A stretch of DNA of 64,000 nucleotides from Ichthyophis bannanicus (taxonomy: Eukaryota > Chordata > Amphibia > Gymnophiona > Ichthyophiidae), in contig CM066035.1 in the NCBI GenBank assembly GCA_033557465.1, forward strand, positions 245,414,869 to 245,478,868. Direction: 5' to 3'. A program made the translations under genes and the position numbers. Of this stretch, positions 52,223 through 62,899 are shown in pieces; position 1 is the first letter of the stretch; each line of letters opens with the position of its first letter. The notes below the pieces were generated by a model, which was not told the DNA's origin, ran no database searches, and saw only the letters and a program-made list of their open reading frames with translations.

Positions 52223-52698
52223 TACTAGAAGCCCCAAAAGGAATTTTACCTAGAAATTCCAAAGTGTGTCAATTGACGCATTATCACGACGACTGCATTT
52301 AGCATGAAATGCAGATGTGAATTAATGTGAAGTGACTTATTTGTTGAATACGTGCAATATCATGTGTTTATTGTTTGTAATGTTGGAGTAAAACTGTAAA
52401 CAGTGATTGAGATGCGCTACCTAGTGGGAACATGAATTTATACCTAGAAGCCCCAAAGTACGTCAATTGATGCATCCAAGACACTTGAGTGTGTCAATTG
52501 ACGTACTTTGGGGCTTCTAGGTATAAATTCATTTTCCTGCTAAGTGGTGCATCTGTCATTAATTTTCGATGCACATATTTGAACATTTTGACCTTGCTAA
52601 CAGTCATGGAACATGACTGACATGGTTCTAGCAGTGGCCCTGGTATACAACTTCAAAGATGCATTTGCGTCAATTGACACACTTTGGGGCTTCTAGTG
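52223..52698. mobile_element. piggyBac-like MITE with TTAA target sites
   Basis: The termini are TACTAGAAGCCCCAAAAG (left) and CTTTGGGGCTTCTAGTG (right), a 15-16 base inverted repeat, flanked on both sides by TTAA (52,219-52,222 and 52,699-52,702). TTAA duplication is the signature of piggyBac transposition. The subterminal word TGTGTCAATTGACGC also recurs inverted (52,264 and 52,667). Inside is a second, perfect inverted repeat (52,433-52,531) built from the same terminal sequence. At 476 bases with no coding, it is non-autonomous. Confidence 0.85.
52433..52531. repeat. Perfect 38-base inverted repeat nested in piggyBac-like MITE
   Basis: 52,433-52,470 and 52,494-52,531 are exact reverse complements, separated by 23 bases. 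Each arm contains CCTAGAAGCCCCAAAGTACG and TCAATTGA, that is, the outer terminal sequence plus subterminal sequence. The arms are cleaner than the outer ends, so this inner unit is probably younger. Confidence 0.9.
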
Positions 52699-52759
52699 TT
52701 AAAAGAGACAGTAACGACCCTTCTCAAGTTATAAGCGCACATACACACATATATGCTCA

Positions 52760-53585
52760 AACTTTATTTTATACATATAGATATTCTATATATTTCTAAA
52801 ATTCTTCCTCTTCAGAAAAAAACTTAATGATACATCAGCTTCATCGGCTCCAACTAGTTGAGAACACAGCTGCACATCTTCTCACTCACTCCTCCCCTCG
52901 GGATCATGTGACTCCTTGTCTTCTTTCCCTTCACTGGCTTCCTATCAAAGTTCGTTTTCTCTACAAGCTTCTCACCATTACTCATAAGGTTCTTCACACC
53001 AGTACCTCGCCAACATCATCTACTTCCAGCCAACTCCCCGTCTACTTCGTTCAGCCCACGGTAATCGTCGCCTCCTTCCGTCCCCTGCCCAGGCCCACCT
53101 CGAATCGACTCATCATGCTGCTTTTTCTTCTTGAGTCCTGCCCTCTGGAACTCTCTGCCCCACCTTCTCCATACTGAAGCATCCTATTTCCAGTTCAAGG
53201 CCCTTCTCAAGACCCACCTCTATGATCTCCCTATTCCTCCCGATTTCCATTCACCAAGATGCCACTGAACTACTCTCCTCTGCAATATCGCCTTACATCC
53301 TCTGGTATTCAGGTTACAGCCCCTCCCATCCCCCAACAGTACGGTCTACCACCTCTTGTCTTGGTCTTTATTTGTAGCGTCCTTTGTCTTTATCTATAGC
53401 ATCCCCCTGGGTCTACCGCTGTCCTTACTATCCTTCTCTCTTCTTTTCTATTGGCTCTCCTATCATACCGATGGCATTCCTTCTTCCTTCTTTACTTTCA
53501 CCAGTTGCACTTGGTTATTATTGTACACCGCTTTGATGCTCCGGCAATGGGCAGTATATCAAATGTTTTGAATAAAGAATCTCAG
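52760..53585 (+). mobile_element. L2-type LINE 3' end
   Basis: An open stretch at 52,827-53,177 begins HRLQLVENTAAHLLTHSS, then RDHVTPCLLSLHWLPIKVRF, the classical L2 C-terminal motif. After a frameshift near 53,110 the homologous reading would continue as ...CPLELSAPPS. The 3' UTR ends with TGTACACCGCTTTGATGCTC and CAGTATATCAAATG...TTGAATAAAG at 53,525-53,580. The copy is 5' truncated, with RT absent. Confidence 0.8.
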
Positions 53586-53925
53586 GGCAGGCCCAAGGGT
53601 TTCTGCCGCCATAGACCGAAACTCTGGCTGCGCTGCCCCCGCCAAGCCACATCACCATTCCCCCAGCTGCTGCCTCAGATTCCATCTTGGAGGGGGGAGG
53701 CGGCGGTAGCAGCAATATTTCAAAAGATGGCAGCTCTTTGCCGCCGCTTTATTCCCTGTGGCAGCACAAAGCCGCCGCTTTTTGAAATACTGCTACTGGT
53801 TCTTCCCCCCCCCCCCCCCCACGATGGAATCAGTGGCAGCTGGGGGAGGGGGGTGGCACAGCTGATCATGTGTGCCACCACCGCCACAGGCAGCCACCCA
53901 GCTCACCTAGCTCCCTGTCCCCATA
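53586..53925. mobile_element. Foldback element
   Basis: Pairs of inverted words converge on a centre near 53,745. They are CCCCCAGCTGCTGCC (53,657) with GGCAGCTGGGGG (53,836), GATTCCATC (53,678) with GATGGAATC (53,822), and GTAGCAGCAATATTTCAAAA (53,706) with TTTTTGAAATACTGCTAC (53,778). A GCCGCCGCTTT word is repeated directly at 53,741 and 53,771. A C-run at 53,806 interrupts the right arm. No coding. Confidence 0.65.
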
Positions 53926-54525
53926 GGGCTTACAATCTAAGGGGCCTTTTACTAACAGGCAGTAGTTTTTGTCCCTAATGTGCACTTTGAGCCAAAATCA
54001 GTGTGTTAGATGCCAACAAACTGTGGTAATTGTTGGGGCATGGTCATCATGAGCCTGACAGTTATTGCGCAGGCAAGACCCTTAGTGCCCCCTCCGGTCC
54101 TTGACAATTACCACAGGTACACCTAATGCCACTTAGTGAGATGGCAGTAGATGCACCTGCACTAACCACAACATTGGCAATTAGCATGCACTACTGATGC
54201 CGACTCTATATGCAATGTGCAGTCAACGCCCACTCTCTGCCCCAACTACCCAGACTCCAGTCCTTCGCAAGATGTGCAGTTAGCATGCATTTCAGCATGC
54301 AGTAATTGTCCTGCTTGCCTGATAAGAATTACCATGGGCCCATGGAAATGGTTAATGCACACTAAAATGCGTGCTAGCTGCATAACACACACTTTAAAAG
54401 AGTCCCTAAGTTTGTGCCTAAGTGACTTGCCCCAAGTCATAAAGAGTGCCAGAGGAAAATGAACATTGGCTTCCCTGGTTTTCAGCTCATTGTTCTATTA
54501 GGTTACTTCTCCACATAGATGCTAG
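53926..54525 (-). mobile_element. CORE-type SINE split by MITE copy D
   Basis: The left flank CATAGGGCTTACAATCTAAG (53,923-53,942) and right flank CTAAGTTTGTGCCTAAGTGA (54,406 onward) are adjacent parts of the minus-strand SINE seen at 25,940-28,742. CTAAG is repeated on both sides of the MITE. The rest of the SINE reads, in minus sense, AGAAGTAACCTAATAGAAC ... GACTTGGGGCAAGTCACTTA. Confidence 0.65.
53943..54405. mobile_element. TTTACTAAA-family MITE copy D
   Basis: The left end GGGGCCTTTTACTAACAGG and the right end CACACTTTAAAAGAGTCC are approximate inverted repeats. The interior is rich in GTTAG/GCATG/GTGCA words as in copies A, C and E. CTAAG flanks both sides (53,938-53,942 and 54,406-54,410). 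Confidence 0.6.
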
Positions 54526-54704
54526 TGGGTGCTGGAGCATTCCCAATATTGAGTGATGTGTTTTTTCTGAAAAGTTGGCTGCTACATTCATAGGAGGAAA
54601 ACAGTAGCGCTTCTTAACTCAACCAAGGACAGATCATGAGGGGGAATGACTGGCAACAGCAAAGTTACCAGATGTCCATAGTCTATAACCACCTCTTCCC
54701 TTGG

Positions 54705-54890
54705 CCATCTCTACAAACACACTTAAAACTGCTAAGGATGGACCCTTACCAAGTGCACAGAACCTGTAACTAACACTGCAGTTTCCCACAGGATGCATAA
54801 TATTGCTGAGCAACAAATGTATGCCATATTCATGCCTCTGGCCTATAAGTGCACTCATTCTGCTGCTTCACACTACTGGGGCAATGGTGT
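54705..54890 (-). repeat. Dispersed repeat, inverted match to 50,005-50,150
   Basis: In minus sense this reads GCAGAATGAGTGCACTTATA, GGCCAGAGGCAT, CATACATTTGTTGCTCAGCA, ATGCATCCTGTGGGAAACTG and GTGCACTTGGTAAGGG. The same words stand in the same order on the plus strand at 50,000-50,120. The family is unknown to me and probably belongs to a LINE 3' UTR. Confidence 0.7.
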
Positions 54891-54949
54891 CTAGTGGGGG
54901 GCAGGAGCAATCCCCATTCACTTTTGCATTGGTGGCATCATTTTCCAAA

Positions 54950-55330
54950 ATGGCAATGACTGCCCCCTAGCTATAGTCTCATGGTATTACTCCTAAATGT
55001 AACCTCTACATGGTAGCCAGCAGCAATGTTTGTTGTGGTTGCAAATCCTGGGAAAGGCAAATAATGAGTTAATAAGCAAGACAGGTCCTCTGGCCCCATG
55101 TCATGCAAGGATCTAAATGCAATATATAAAATTTTGCATGTCAACCTGCAATGCCTCTGATGCAGTATTAAATAAGCTCTAGAGACTGACACCAGGTCAA
55201 TAATCTGGCAACCATATTCTGGGAAAGTTGGAGTTGCTCCAGTGGTTCTCAGCAGGTGAAAATACAATGAATTACAATAGTCCAATTAACGTGATCAGGC
55301 CATGAATAATGGATAAAGGTCTTTGTTTCC
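54950..55330 (-). mobile_element. Possible L2-type LINE C-terminal relic
   Basis: One minus-strand frame reads KILYIAFRSLHDMGPEDLSCLL, which resembles the K(I/V)L...FK(A/S)LHG.GPEYLS.LL stretch that follows LHWLPI in L2 ORF2. The rest is too decayed to follow. The assignment is tentative. Confidence 0.4.
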
Positions 55331-55795
55331 CACTTAACTGTCTGATCTGATGGAGGCGCATGAAACCAGTTCTCATCACTTTAGTAGAGAGGAATCAGCT
55401 AAGACTTCTAAAGATCCCATTGCTTCCAGTCTCATCCCTTGAATTGCTGGGCTAAACACCAGGGGTCTGTGCTGTTTACTGATCTATGAAATTTAATACT
55501 AATCTCCTGCATCTGAACATGGGGGCAGCGTCTGCTCAGTCAGTCTGCTTCCAAATTCCCCATTCTAGTACATAAACTGCACATAAACTAATGATTTTTG
55601 TCTGCCCATGACAGAAACTTCATGATTATGAAACCGTCTTAGGACTCCTTGTCCTCCCTTAAGTATATTTGGCCCAATATTCAAAGAGGTTTATAGGCTT
55701 AGCAGCAGCTGCTAAATGTGTAAACCCCTTATTCATGAATTTTCAATGGCAATATTCAGATAATGCTGCTAAAATCTCTTACAGACCACTCCGGC
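55331..55795. other. No recognised feature
   Basis: Ordinary AT-rich sequence, no coding signal or repeat I can name. Confidence 0.5.
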
Positions 55796-55998
55796 ACTAT
55801 TTGCTGAGTAATTTTATTCTTTATGATGGTTTCTACCATTTTTCCCGGTACTGACGTCAGGCTCACCGGTCTGTAGTTTCCCGGATCACCCCTGGAACCC
55901 TTTCTAAAAATTGGTGTTACATTGGCGATCCTCCAATCTTCAGGTATTAGAGATGATTTTAATGATAGTTCACAGATTACTGATAGCATGTCTGCATT
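55796..55998 (-). mobile_element. CR1-A LINE internal RT fragment
   Basis: The minus strand reads [20 protein letters not shown], then [37 protein letters not shown]. Both ends are internal to CR1-A (equal to about 38,755-38,950 of the long copy), so this 200-base piece has neither a CR1 5' nor a 3' end. It abuts a plus-strand CR1-C 3' end. Confidence 0.85.
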
Positions 55999-56009
55999 GG
56001 GTATCAGAG

Positions 56010-56690
56010 GAGGAGGAAGCACAGCCTTGCTATAATGGAAGCGGTTCAGAGGAAGGCGACCAAAATGATTTGGAGCCTGCGTCAGAAGCCTTATGAGGAG
56101 AGACTTGAAGACCTAAATATGTACACTTTGGAGGAGAGGAGGGACAGGGGAGGTATGATTCGGACCTTTAAATACTTAAAGAGAAATAATGAACAAACAA
56201 ACCTCTTCCAGAGACGAGGAAGCTGTAAAACTAGAGGGCATGACATGAAGCTGCAAGGTGGTAAATTGAAAGGCAATGTCAGGAAATACTATACTGAAAG
56301 GGTGGTGGATGCTTGGAATGCCCTCCCGATTGAAGTGGTGGGGGCAAACACAGTGACGGAATTCAAAGTGGCATGGGACAGACACAGTGGATCACTTTAC
56401 AGCAACAAGATTAAATCAAAATAAATGGAACCATCTAATTTCTCAACAAATAGGAGTGTCCTACATGGAGCGATGGGGGGAGGAGCGGTGGGTTCACCCC
56501 TAAACAAACAAAGAAACAAAGATATGGGGAGGGGTGAAGACATGGGGAGGGTGCACCTGCTCCTGGTGGATGCACCACTAAGCAAATACATAGGTAGGGG
56601 TGCACCTACTCCTGCCATATTGCTGGGCAGACTAGATGGACCACACTGGTCTTTATCTTCTGTCATTTACTATGTTACTATATCAGAGGT
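56010..56690 (+). mobile_element. CR1-C LINE 3' end
   Basis: A third CR1 group. The 3' UTR contains ACTAGATGGACC, TGGTCTTTATCTTCTGTCAT and TTACTATGTTACTAT at the end. The open segment is described separately. It is 5' truncated near 56,010. Confidence 0.85.
56035..56424 (+). pseudogene. CR1-C ORF2 C-terminal segment (129 codons open)
   Basis: MEAVQRKATKMIWSLRQKPY matches the [14 protein letters not shown] region of CR1-A. RLEDLNMYTLEERRDRGGMI, ETxFKYLKR-like, CKTRGHDMKLQGGKLKGNV and YTERVVDAWNALPIEVV follow in the same order as in CR1-A and CR1-B. It closes at a stop after NKIKSK. It is the C-terminal domain after the RT thumb, without catalytic residues. Confidence 0.85.
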
Positions 56691-57330
56691 TTAGATAAAT
56701 GCTTTAGGGTTGTTTGAAGCTATTGCCACTAAATCAGGTCCCGGAGAGGGGTGACAGCAGCAGCAATGGGTCATCCTTGGATCATTGGCGCTATAAATGA
56801 CAGCCTAGTTAGCCTAGTGGTTGCGCCAGCCCTGTGGACAGCCATCAACATTCAGCTGCTACTTCTATAGCTAGGCAGTTTAATTCAGCGGTTTAATTTT
56901 TCAGAGAGCCTAGATTAAATTGAACTGATTAGTTATATGGAATGTAGATGAATATCGCTTGCAAAATGTTTAGCAAAAGTCACTGCTTTGTACATATTTC
57001 AGTGCCATAGTTTCAGTGGATGGCGGTGCTGAATATATGTAAAGTCTGAAATGCCAGAACAGGTATTTAAAAAAAAATGACCATGGGGATATAAATATTG
57101 GCCTGATTACTTTTACAGATTGTCTGATTATATGTGAATGTTTTTCCTGTAACCAAAAACTTTGCGCTAAAAGTCCTAGCAATGTTCATCGCCATCTGAA
57201 CAAACTCATATCTATTAAAGTCAATATCAAATTTTTCTCAAAAAGTAGTTTTCAGTTTCACTCAATGTCTCCCAGATCAAAGACTGGACAGCCTTTTATT
57301 TGAGCTGTAAACTGTACCATTTCCTCTCTT
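56691..57330. other. No recognised feature
   Basis: Ordinary AT-rich sequence. A GTTGCGCCAGCCCTGTGG word near 56,822 has no clear meaning. Confidence 0.45.
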
Positions 57331-57790
57331 AGGAGACTTTTTACTAAAATGCACTAAGCAGTTAACATGCCTTTTTGCACATGGAAACGAGGTGCAAGGC
57401 CCACAATAACTGTTACCATGGGGATATGATAATTACAGTGTGTTGATTCATTTGCTAATTGCCAATCACACACGGAGGTGGAGAATGGGTGAGTTAAGGG
57501 CGGAGCATGGAGAGCACATTGCAGTTAGCAAGGGGGAGCATTTTGCGTTCTGTCAATGTTGCAATTAGTGCAAGTGTAACTAACACCACCTCAATAGGTG
57601 GAGTTAGATGCACTCACAGTAACTGGGTCATGCATTAGGGTATGCATCCACAGATTACCTATCAAGAACATGTTGGTCATGCTTCCAACAGTTACCAGGG
57701 AGGCTTTGCACTTAATGCACATTAGTTTTAGACTAAATGTATGTTACATGCAAAAACCTAATGCCCTTTAGTAAAAGGATCCTTTAGTGT
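57331..57790. mobile_element. TTTACTAAA-family MITE copy E
   Basis: The left end GACTTTTTACTAAAATGCAC and right end CCCTTTAGTAAAAGGATCC are inverted repeats of about 20 bases. The interior has the family's GTTAACATG, GCATTAGG and GTTACATGC words. It is about 460 bases, similar to copies A and D. Confidence 0.65.
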
Positions 57791-57979
57791 TTTCCATTAA
57801 TTTAGCAACAGCTGTTCTAATGTTCTATTATGGAAGCTGGTCAACCATCTCTATCATCGCTGCTCTGAAACCTAGTAGGCACATCTAGTGTTCTGCTGTT
57901 AACACTCCTTGAGAGCCACTTTTTCTTGTCTTCTTGAACAAATGCAGCTATATTATTCCGAGTGTTTCACCTATTCATT

Positions 57980-58378
57980 AGGAACATAAGATATGCCATA
58001 CTGGGTCAGACCAAGGCTTCATCAAACCCAGTATCTTGTTTCCAACAGTGGTCAATCCATGTCACAATATCTGTCAGATTTTTAAAAAGGTACACAGATT
58101 CCACGTTCCTTATCTCAGGGTAAGCAGTGGATTTCCCCAGTCCTCTTTAATAATAGCTTATAGACTTTTCCTCCAGGAACTCATCTAAATCTCTTTTAAA
58201 CCCAGCTACACTAACAGCTTTTACTAGATCCTCTGGTAATGAATTCCAGAGTTCGATTACACGTTGAATGAAAAAATATTTTCTCCAATTAGTTTTAAAA
58301 GTGCCACATTGTAACTTCATTGCATGTCCATAGTCTTTCTATTTTTTGAAAGAGTAAAGAACTGATCTACATTGCAGT
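57980..58378 (-). mobile_element. CR1-A LINE 3' end, short
   Basis: The left edge GGAACATAAGATATGCC with CATACTGGGTCAGACC is the 3' end. It extends to AAAGAACTGATCTACATT, equal to the region near VNVDRLFTL of ORF2, and stops. About 400 bases long. Confidence 0.85.
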
Positions 58379-58867
58379 AGCCCAGGGCAGCTGCCCTACT
58401 GCCTAGGAACAGCTGTAGCTCTATAATTAGGCAGACTAGAGTCAGGCTTTCACTTGTCTTCCGAGCAGCGCAGCAGTAGGGAAGGCGGAAAACACGACAG
58501 TCAGCGTGGGGCCTTCCAGTCCCTGCAGCTGATTAAAGTGTATCAGTCCAGCTCCTCTAAAACAAGAAGTCTGCATCGAAAGGGATGGGAGTGACTTTAG
58601 GCATGCTGAGGGAATAAAAGACCTGTACTATATGCGGTGCGGCGGTCAAGGCCAGAGGAAGGATAGTGAGCGAGGAGAGATGCTTTAGATCAGTGACCTG
58701 AGAAGGGAGAGATGCTGCCTTATGAGGTAAGGGAGGAGAGATTCTGCTAGTGGAGGGAGAGAACAGGGAATAGAGATGCTGCCAGGGGTGGGGGAGTGGG
58801 AGGGGGACCCATCCTGACTGAGGTTTACCCAGCGCCCCATAAGGGGTTGAAGCAGCCCTGAAGTCAA
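58379..58867. other. Unassigned, between two CR1-A copies
   Basis: It contains CCCAGGGCAGCTGCCCTACTG (a GGGCAGCTGCCC palindrome near 58,382-58,397) and purine-rich DNA at 58,640-58,800. No gene. Confidence 0.45.
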
Positions 58868-59485
58868 CTGATCACTGAACATAAGAACATAAGATATGCC
58901 ATACTAGGTCAGACCAAGATCCATCAAGCCCAGTATCCTGTTTACAATAGTAGCCAATCTAGGTCATAAGTACCTAGCAGTCTCCCCAAAAGACACAGGT
59001 TCCTCAATGCTTGTATTGTATCAAGCAGTGATATCCTGGGTCCCTTATAATAAAGGTTTATGGACCTTTCCTCCAGGAACTTGTCCAAACCTTTTTTAAA
59101 CCCATTTACACTAATAGCTTTTACTACATCCTCCGGTAACAAATTCCAGAGTTTGATTACTCACTGAGTGAAAAAAAATGTTCTCTTATTAGTCTTAAAT
59201 AGGTTACCCTGTAGCTTCATTGCATGTCCCCTAGTCTTTTTATATTCTGATGACGTAAACAATTGATCTACGTTTACCCATTCCACTCCATTCATTAATT
59301 TATAGACCTCTAACATATCTCCCCGCAACTGTCTCTTTTCCAGGTTGAAGAGCCCTAACCATTTTAGCCTCTCTTCATAGGAGTATCCTTCCATCCCCTT
59401 TACCATTTTGGTGGCTCTTCTCTGTACCTTTTCTAATAACGCTATATCCTTTTTAAGATACGGCGACCAGAATTGAATACAATAT

Positions 59486-60199
59486 TCATGGTGTGTAACC
59501 ATAGTTTGGGTTGTTCTTTCCTAGATGCATAACTTTGCACTTGTCCACATTAAATTTCATCTGCCATTTTGATGCAGAGTCTTCCAGTTTATCAAGATCC
59601 TCTTGCAATTTTCCATAATCCTCTTGGGTTTTAACAACTTTAAATAGTTTTGTCTCATCTACAAATTTGATAACCTCACTCGTTATCCACTTTTCCAGGT
59701 CATTTATGAATATGCCAAAAAGAGCGGACCCAGCACAGATCCCTGGGGTACTCCACGATTCACCTTTTTCCATTGGGAAAATTGGCCATTTAGCCCTACC
59801 CTCTGAATCTTTTAACCAGTTCCTGATCCACAAAAAGTACACTGCTCCTATCCCATTACTTTTTAGTTTTGCCAAGTCTTTGATGAGGGACCTTGTCAAA
59901 GGCTTTCTGACAGTCAAGATACACATATCAACCGACTCACCTTTGTCTACCTGTTTATTCACACCTTCAATAAAACATAACAGATTAGTAAGACAAGATC
60001 TTCCTTGTCTAAAGCCATGTTGGCTGTCTCCCATTAAGCCATGACTATCTACATATTGAGTAATTTTGTTCTTCATGATGGTTTCTATCATTTTTCCCAG
60101 TACTGACGTCAGGCTCACCGGTCTGTAGTTTCCCGGATCACCCCTGGAACCCTTTTTAAAAATTGGTGTTACATTGGCGAGCGATCCTCCAATCTTCAC
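59486..60199 (-). pseudogene. CR1-A ORF2 reverse transcriptase segment (237 codons open)
   Basis: It includes [39 protein letters not shown] and then a scrambled stretch where [11 protein letters not shown] should be (frame change: [15 protein letters not shown]). [21 protein letters not shown] follows, where the catalytic FADD has become FVDE. So the copy is dead even apart from its frameshifts. Confidence 0.85.
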
Positions 60200-60892
60200 G
60201 TATTACAGATGATTTTAATGATAGTTCATAGATTACTAATAGCAGGTCTGCAATCTCATATTTCAGTTTTTCAACACCCTTGGATGTATACCATCTGGTC
60301 CAGGTGATTTGCTACTCTTCGGTATATCAAATAGTTGTAATACAGCTTCCCGATGTATCAATATTTCTTTCAATTCTTCCACAGTATCACCTATAAATAC
60401 CACTTCAGTCATGGGTAACATCCCTACATCTTCCTCAGTAAACAGAAGCAAAGAATTCATTCAGTCTCTCCGCTATAGCCTTGTCCCCTCTTACTGCCCC
60501 TTTTACCCCTCTATCATCTAATGGTCCAACTGATTCTCTCACAGGTTTTTTGCTACAAATGTACTTGAAAAAGTCTTTATTACACGTTTTTGCTTCCACT
60601 GCAAGTTTCTTCTCAAATTCTCTCTTTGCCTGCCTTATCAATGCCTTGCATTTAACTTGCCAGTGCTTGTGCTATTTCCCGTTTTCATCATTTGGCTCTT
60701 TTTTCCATTTCCTGAAAGATGCTTTTTTGGCAACAACCTCTCTGACCTCACCTTTAAACCATGCTGGCAGTTTTTTGGACGTCCTTCCACTTTTCTTAAA
60801 GCGTGGAATACAGCTGGTCTGGGCTTCCAAGATAGTATCTTTAAACAACACTCAAGCATGATGTAAGTCTTTAACCTTTGCAACTGCTCCTT

Positions 60893-61471
60893 TTAGTTAA
60901 TTATTTTCCTCATTTTATCATAGTCTCCCTTTTGAAAGTTAAAAGGTAGTACTGTGGATTTCCTTACCATCCCTTCTCCATTAATTAAATCAAACACAAT
61001 CATGCTATGATCACTATTGCCAAGTGGCCCCAACACCCTTATCTCTTGCACCAGATCTGGTGTTCCATTAAGGACTAAGTCCAAAATGGCTTCCCCTCTG
61101 GTTGGTTCATGAACCAGCTGCTCCAAGAAGCAGTCATTTATTTCATCTAGAAATTTTCTCCCCCTAGCATGTCCTGCCATGACACTGACCCAGTCAATAA
61201 CGGGGTAATTGAAATCACCCATTATTATTACTTTTCTGTAACTTTTTCTAGCTTCCCTAATTTCTTTGAGCATTTCATCATCCATTTGTTCATTCTGGCC
61301 AGGCGGTCGATAGTATACCCCCACTGCCATTGCCTTCCCCTTTTTACATGGAATTTCAATCCATAGAGATTCTACAGCGAATTTTGTTTCCTGCAAAACT
61401 TTAATCCTTTGTGACTCAATGCCTTCTCTAACAGAGCGCAACCCCTCAATCAATTTGATCAGCTCTATCAT
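60893..61471 (-). pseudogene. CR1-A ORF2 endonuclease segment (192 codons open)
   Basis: Central and C-terminal endonuclease blocks: AMAVGVYYRPPGQNEQMDDE, VIIMGDFNYPVIDWVSVMAG, LVHEPTRGEAILDLVLNGTP and GPLGNSDHSMIVFDL. The catalytic GDFN and SDH residues are intact. The N-terminal SETWW block is lost because of a short deletion near 61,505. Confidence 0.88.
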
Positions 61472-61858
61472 TACGATATAGTTTGTACCCAGGTATCACA
61501 GTGTCCCCATTCCACCATGTCTCTGAGATACCAATCATATCTAACTTCTCATTTAGTTCTATATATTCTAACTCTCCCATCTTATTTTTTTAGACTTCTA
61601 GCATTTGCATACAAGCATTTTAGAAACTGTATGTTATTCATATTTATCTGGTTATTGGTAGGCAGGGGTAATTTGGAATCTTTAAGCTCTGTCTGCCCTG
61701 TATTCAAGGACATTTGGGCTACCTTTGTCTTTATTGAAACCTCTCTGCTGATGTGCCCTAACTTCATTTTTTTGGTAGTATCCTTTAAGAATACATTGTT
61801 CCGAACCATGCGCTCTTGGGCGACTGTCAGCTCTCTCCTATTATCTGCTTTAGTCTGA

Positions 61859-62899
61859 GGCCACCTCTGAAGGAGATTCCAAATATCATTGTCTTCATAG
61901 CCATTTCTGTAGAGTGATGGGCTGTTCCCATTAGGAACCTGGCTGCCTGTCTTCAAATCCTAGTATATATTAGTCTTTCCTTGCTTTCATGCCATCTCTT
62001 TTCAGCTGCTGAAACTGTTGGCAATAGCCCTGGATATGTTCGTGTGTATATCTAAAATGTAGATGAATAAAAAAAAAAACATCTGTTCTATACCTTTATA
62101 TTTTACTGGACTCTAGTATTCACAGTATTCAGCACCTTAAGCCAGGGCTCTTTACAACAAATTACAGATAAACAGTAAATACCTTCCCTGAAGAATTCAT
62201 AATCTAAGGCAATGAGAGATAAAATGAAGTGCTAGATTTGAACTTTGCTTGCCTAGTTCCTAACCTATTTCACTAATTACAATGCCACTGCTCTTTCATT
62301 TACAAGCTCATTGAAGTGTTTCCTTGCATTTCTTATGAATCCCAAAGGCTACAGATTTTTGAAAAGGAAGGGAGAGGTGATTCTCAAGGCCCTCTGTATG
62401 AAAACAACTCTTGCTTCTACTGTGTCTTCAAACTCATTCTTCAGTCCACATTCACTAAGCCCTATCTCTCCAGTAAGAGCATAAAAGTATAATTTACTGG
62501 ATAGTTCTAAAATTAACAATTCATTTGCTACTTTATAGACAATGCAGTGAAGACAAAATGGAAAAAAGTTCCAAATTAGATACAGTTCAAAGGTTGGAAA
62601 TTAAATTCACTAGTTCTCCTTTGATGTCCTCTTTGTTCTTGGCTCCTCCAGTTCAGATCTTCTTCTTCATTGTCTTCTCTTTACTCCTCTGAGGTTGAAT
62701 TCTTAACAGAATTGTCCCTCTCCAGATCCTTGTGAATCTGTGAAGATAGTCTCTTTCCTCTCACAGCTGCGAGTTCTCTGAATCTTTGGACACTGATTTG
62801 GTTCCTGTCCTTCAAAAAAGATCAAGACTCTCCTAGCCCTCAGCATCTGACTGCATATTCTCTCCCTCCGCTCTCCCAGCTGATTGGAGACTATCATGC
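61859..62899. other. No recognised feature
   Basis: AT-rich sequence. I see no gene, RNA or known repeat. Confidence 0.5.

Larger units (their letters stand above)
58868..61858 (-). mobile_element. CR1-A LINE, 5' truncated, about 3 kb
   Basis: The minus strand runs from about 61,858 (just upstream of ORF2) through the endonuclease and RT to the 3' tail CTTATGTTCTTATGTTC at 58,876. It keeps the WQVKCKALIRQ linker, the A-run of normal length near 60,705, and the YEIADLL-coding bases that are missing in the 36-40 kb copy. It therefore served as reference for the indels in that copy. Its own RT has several frame changes (near 59,760, 59,830, 59,920 and 60,260). Confidence 0.9.
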
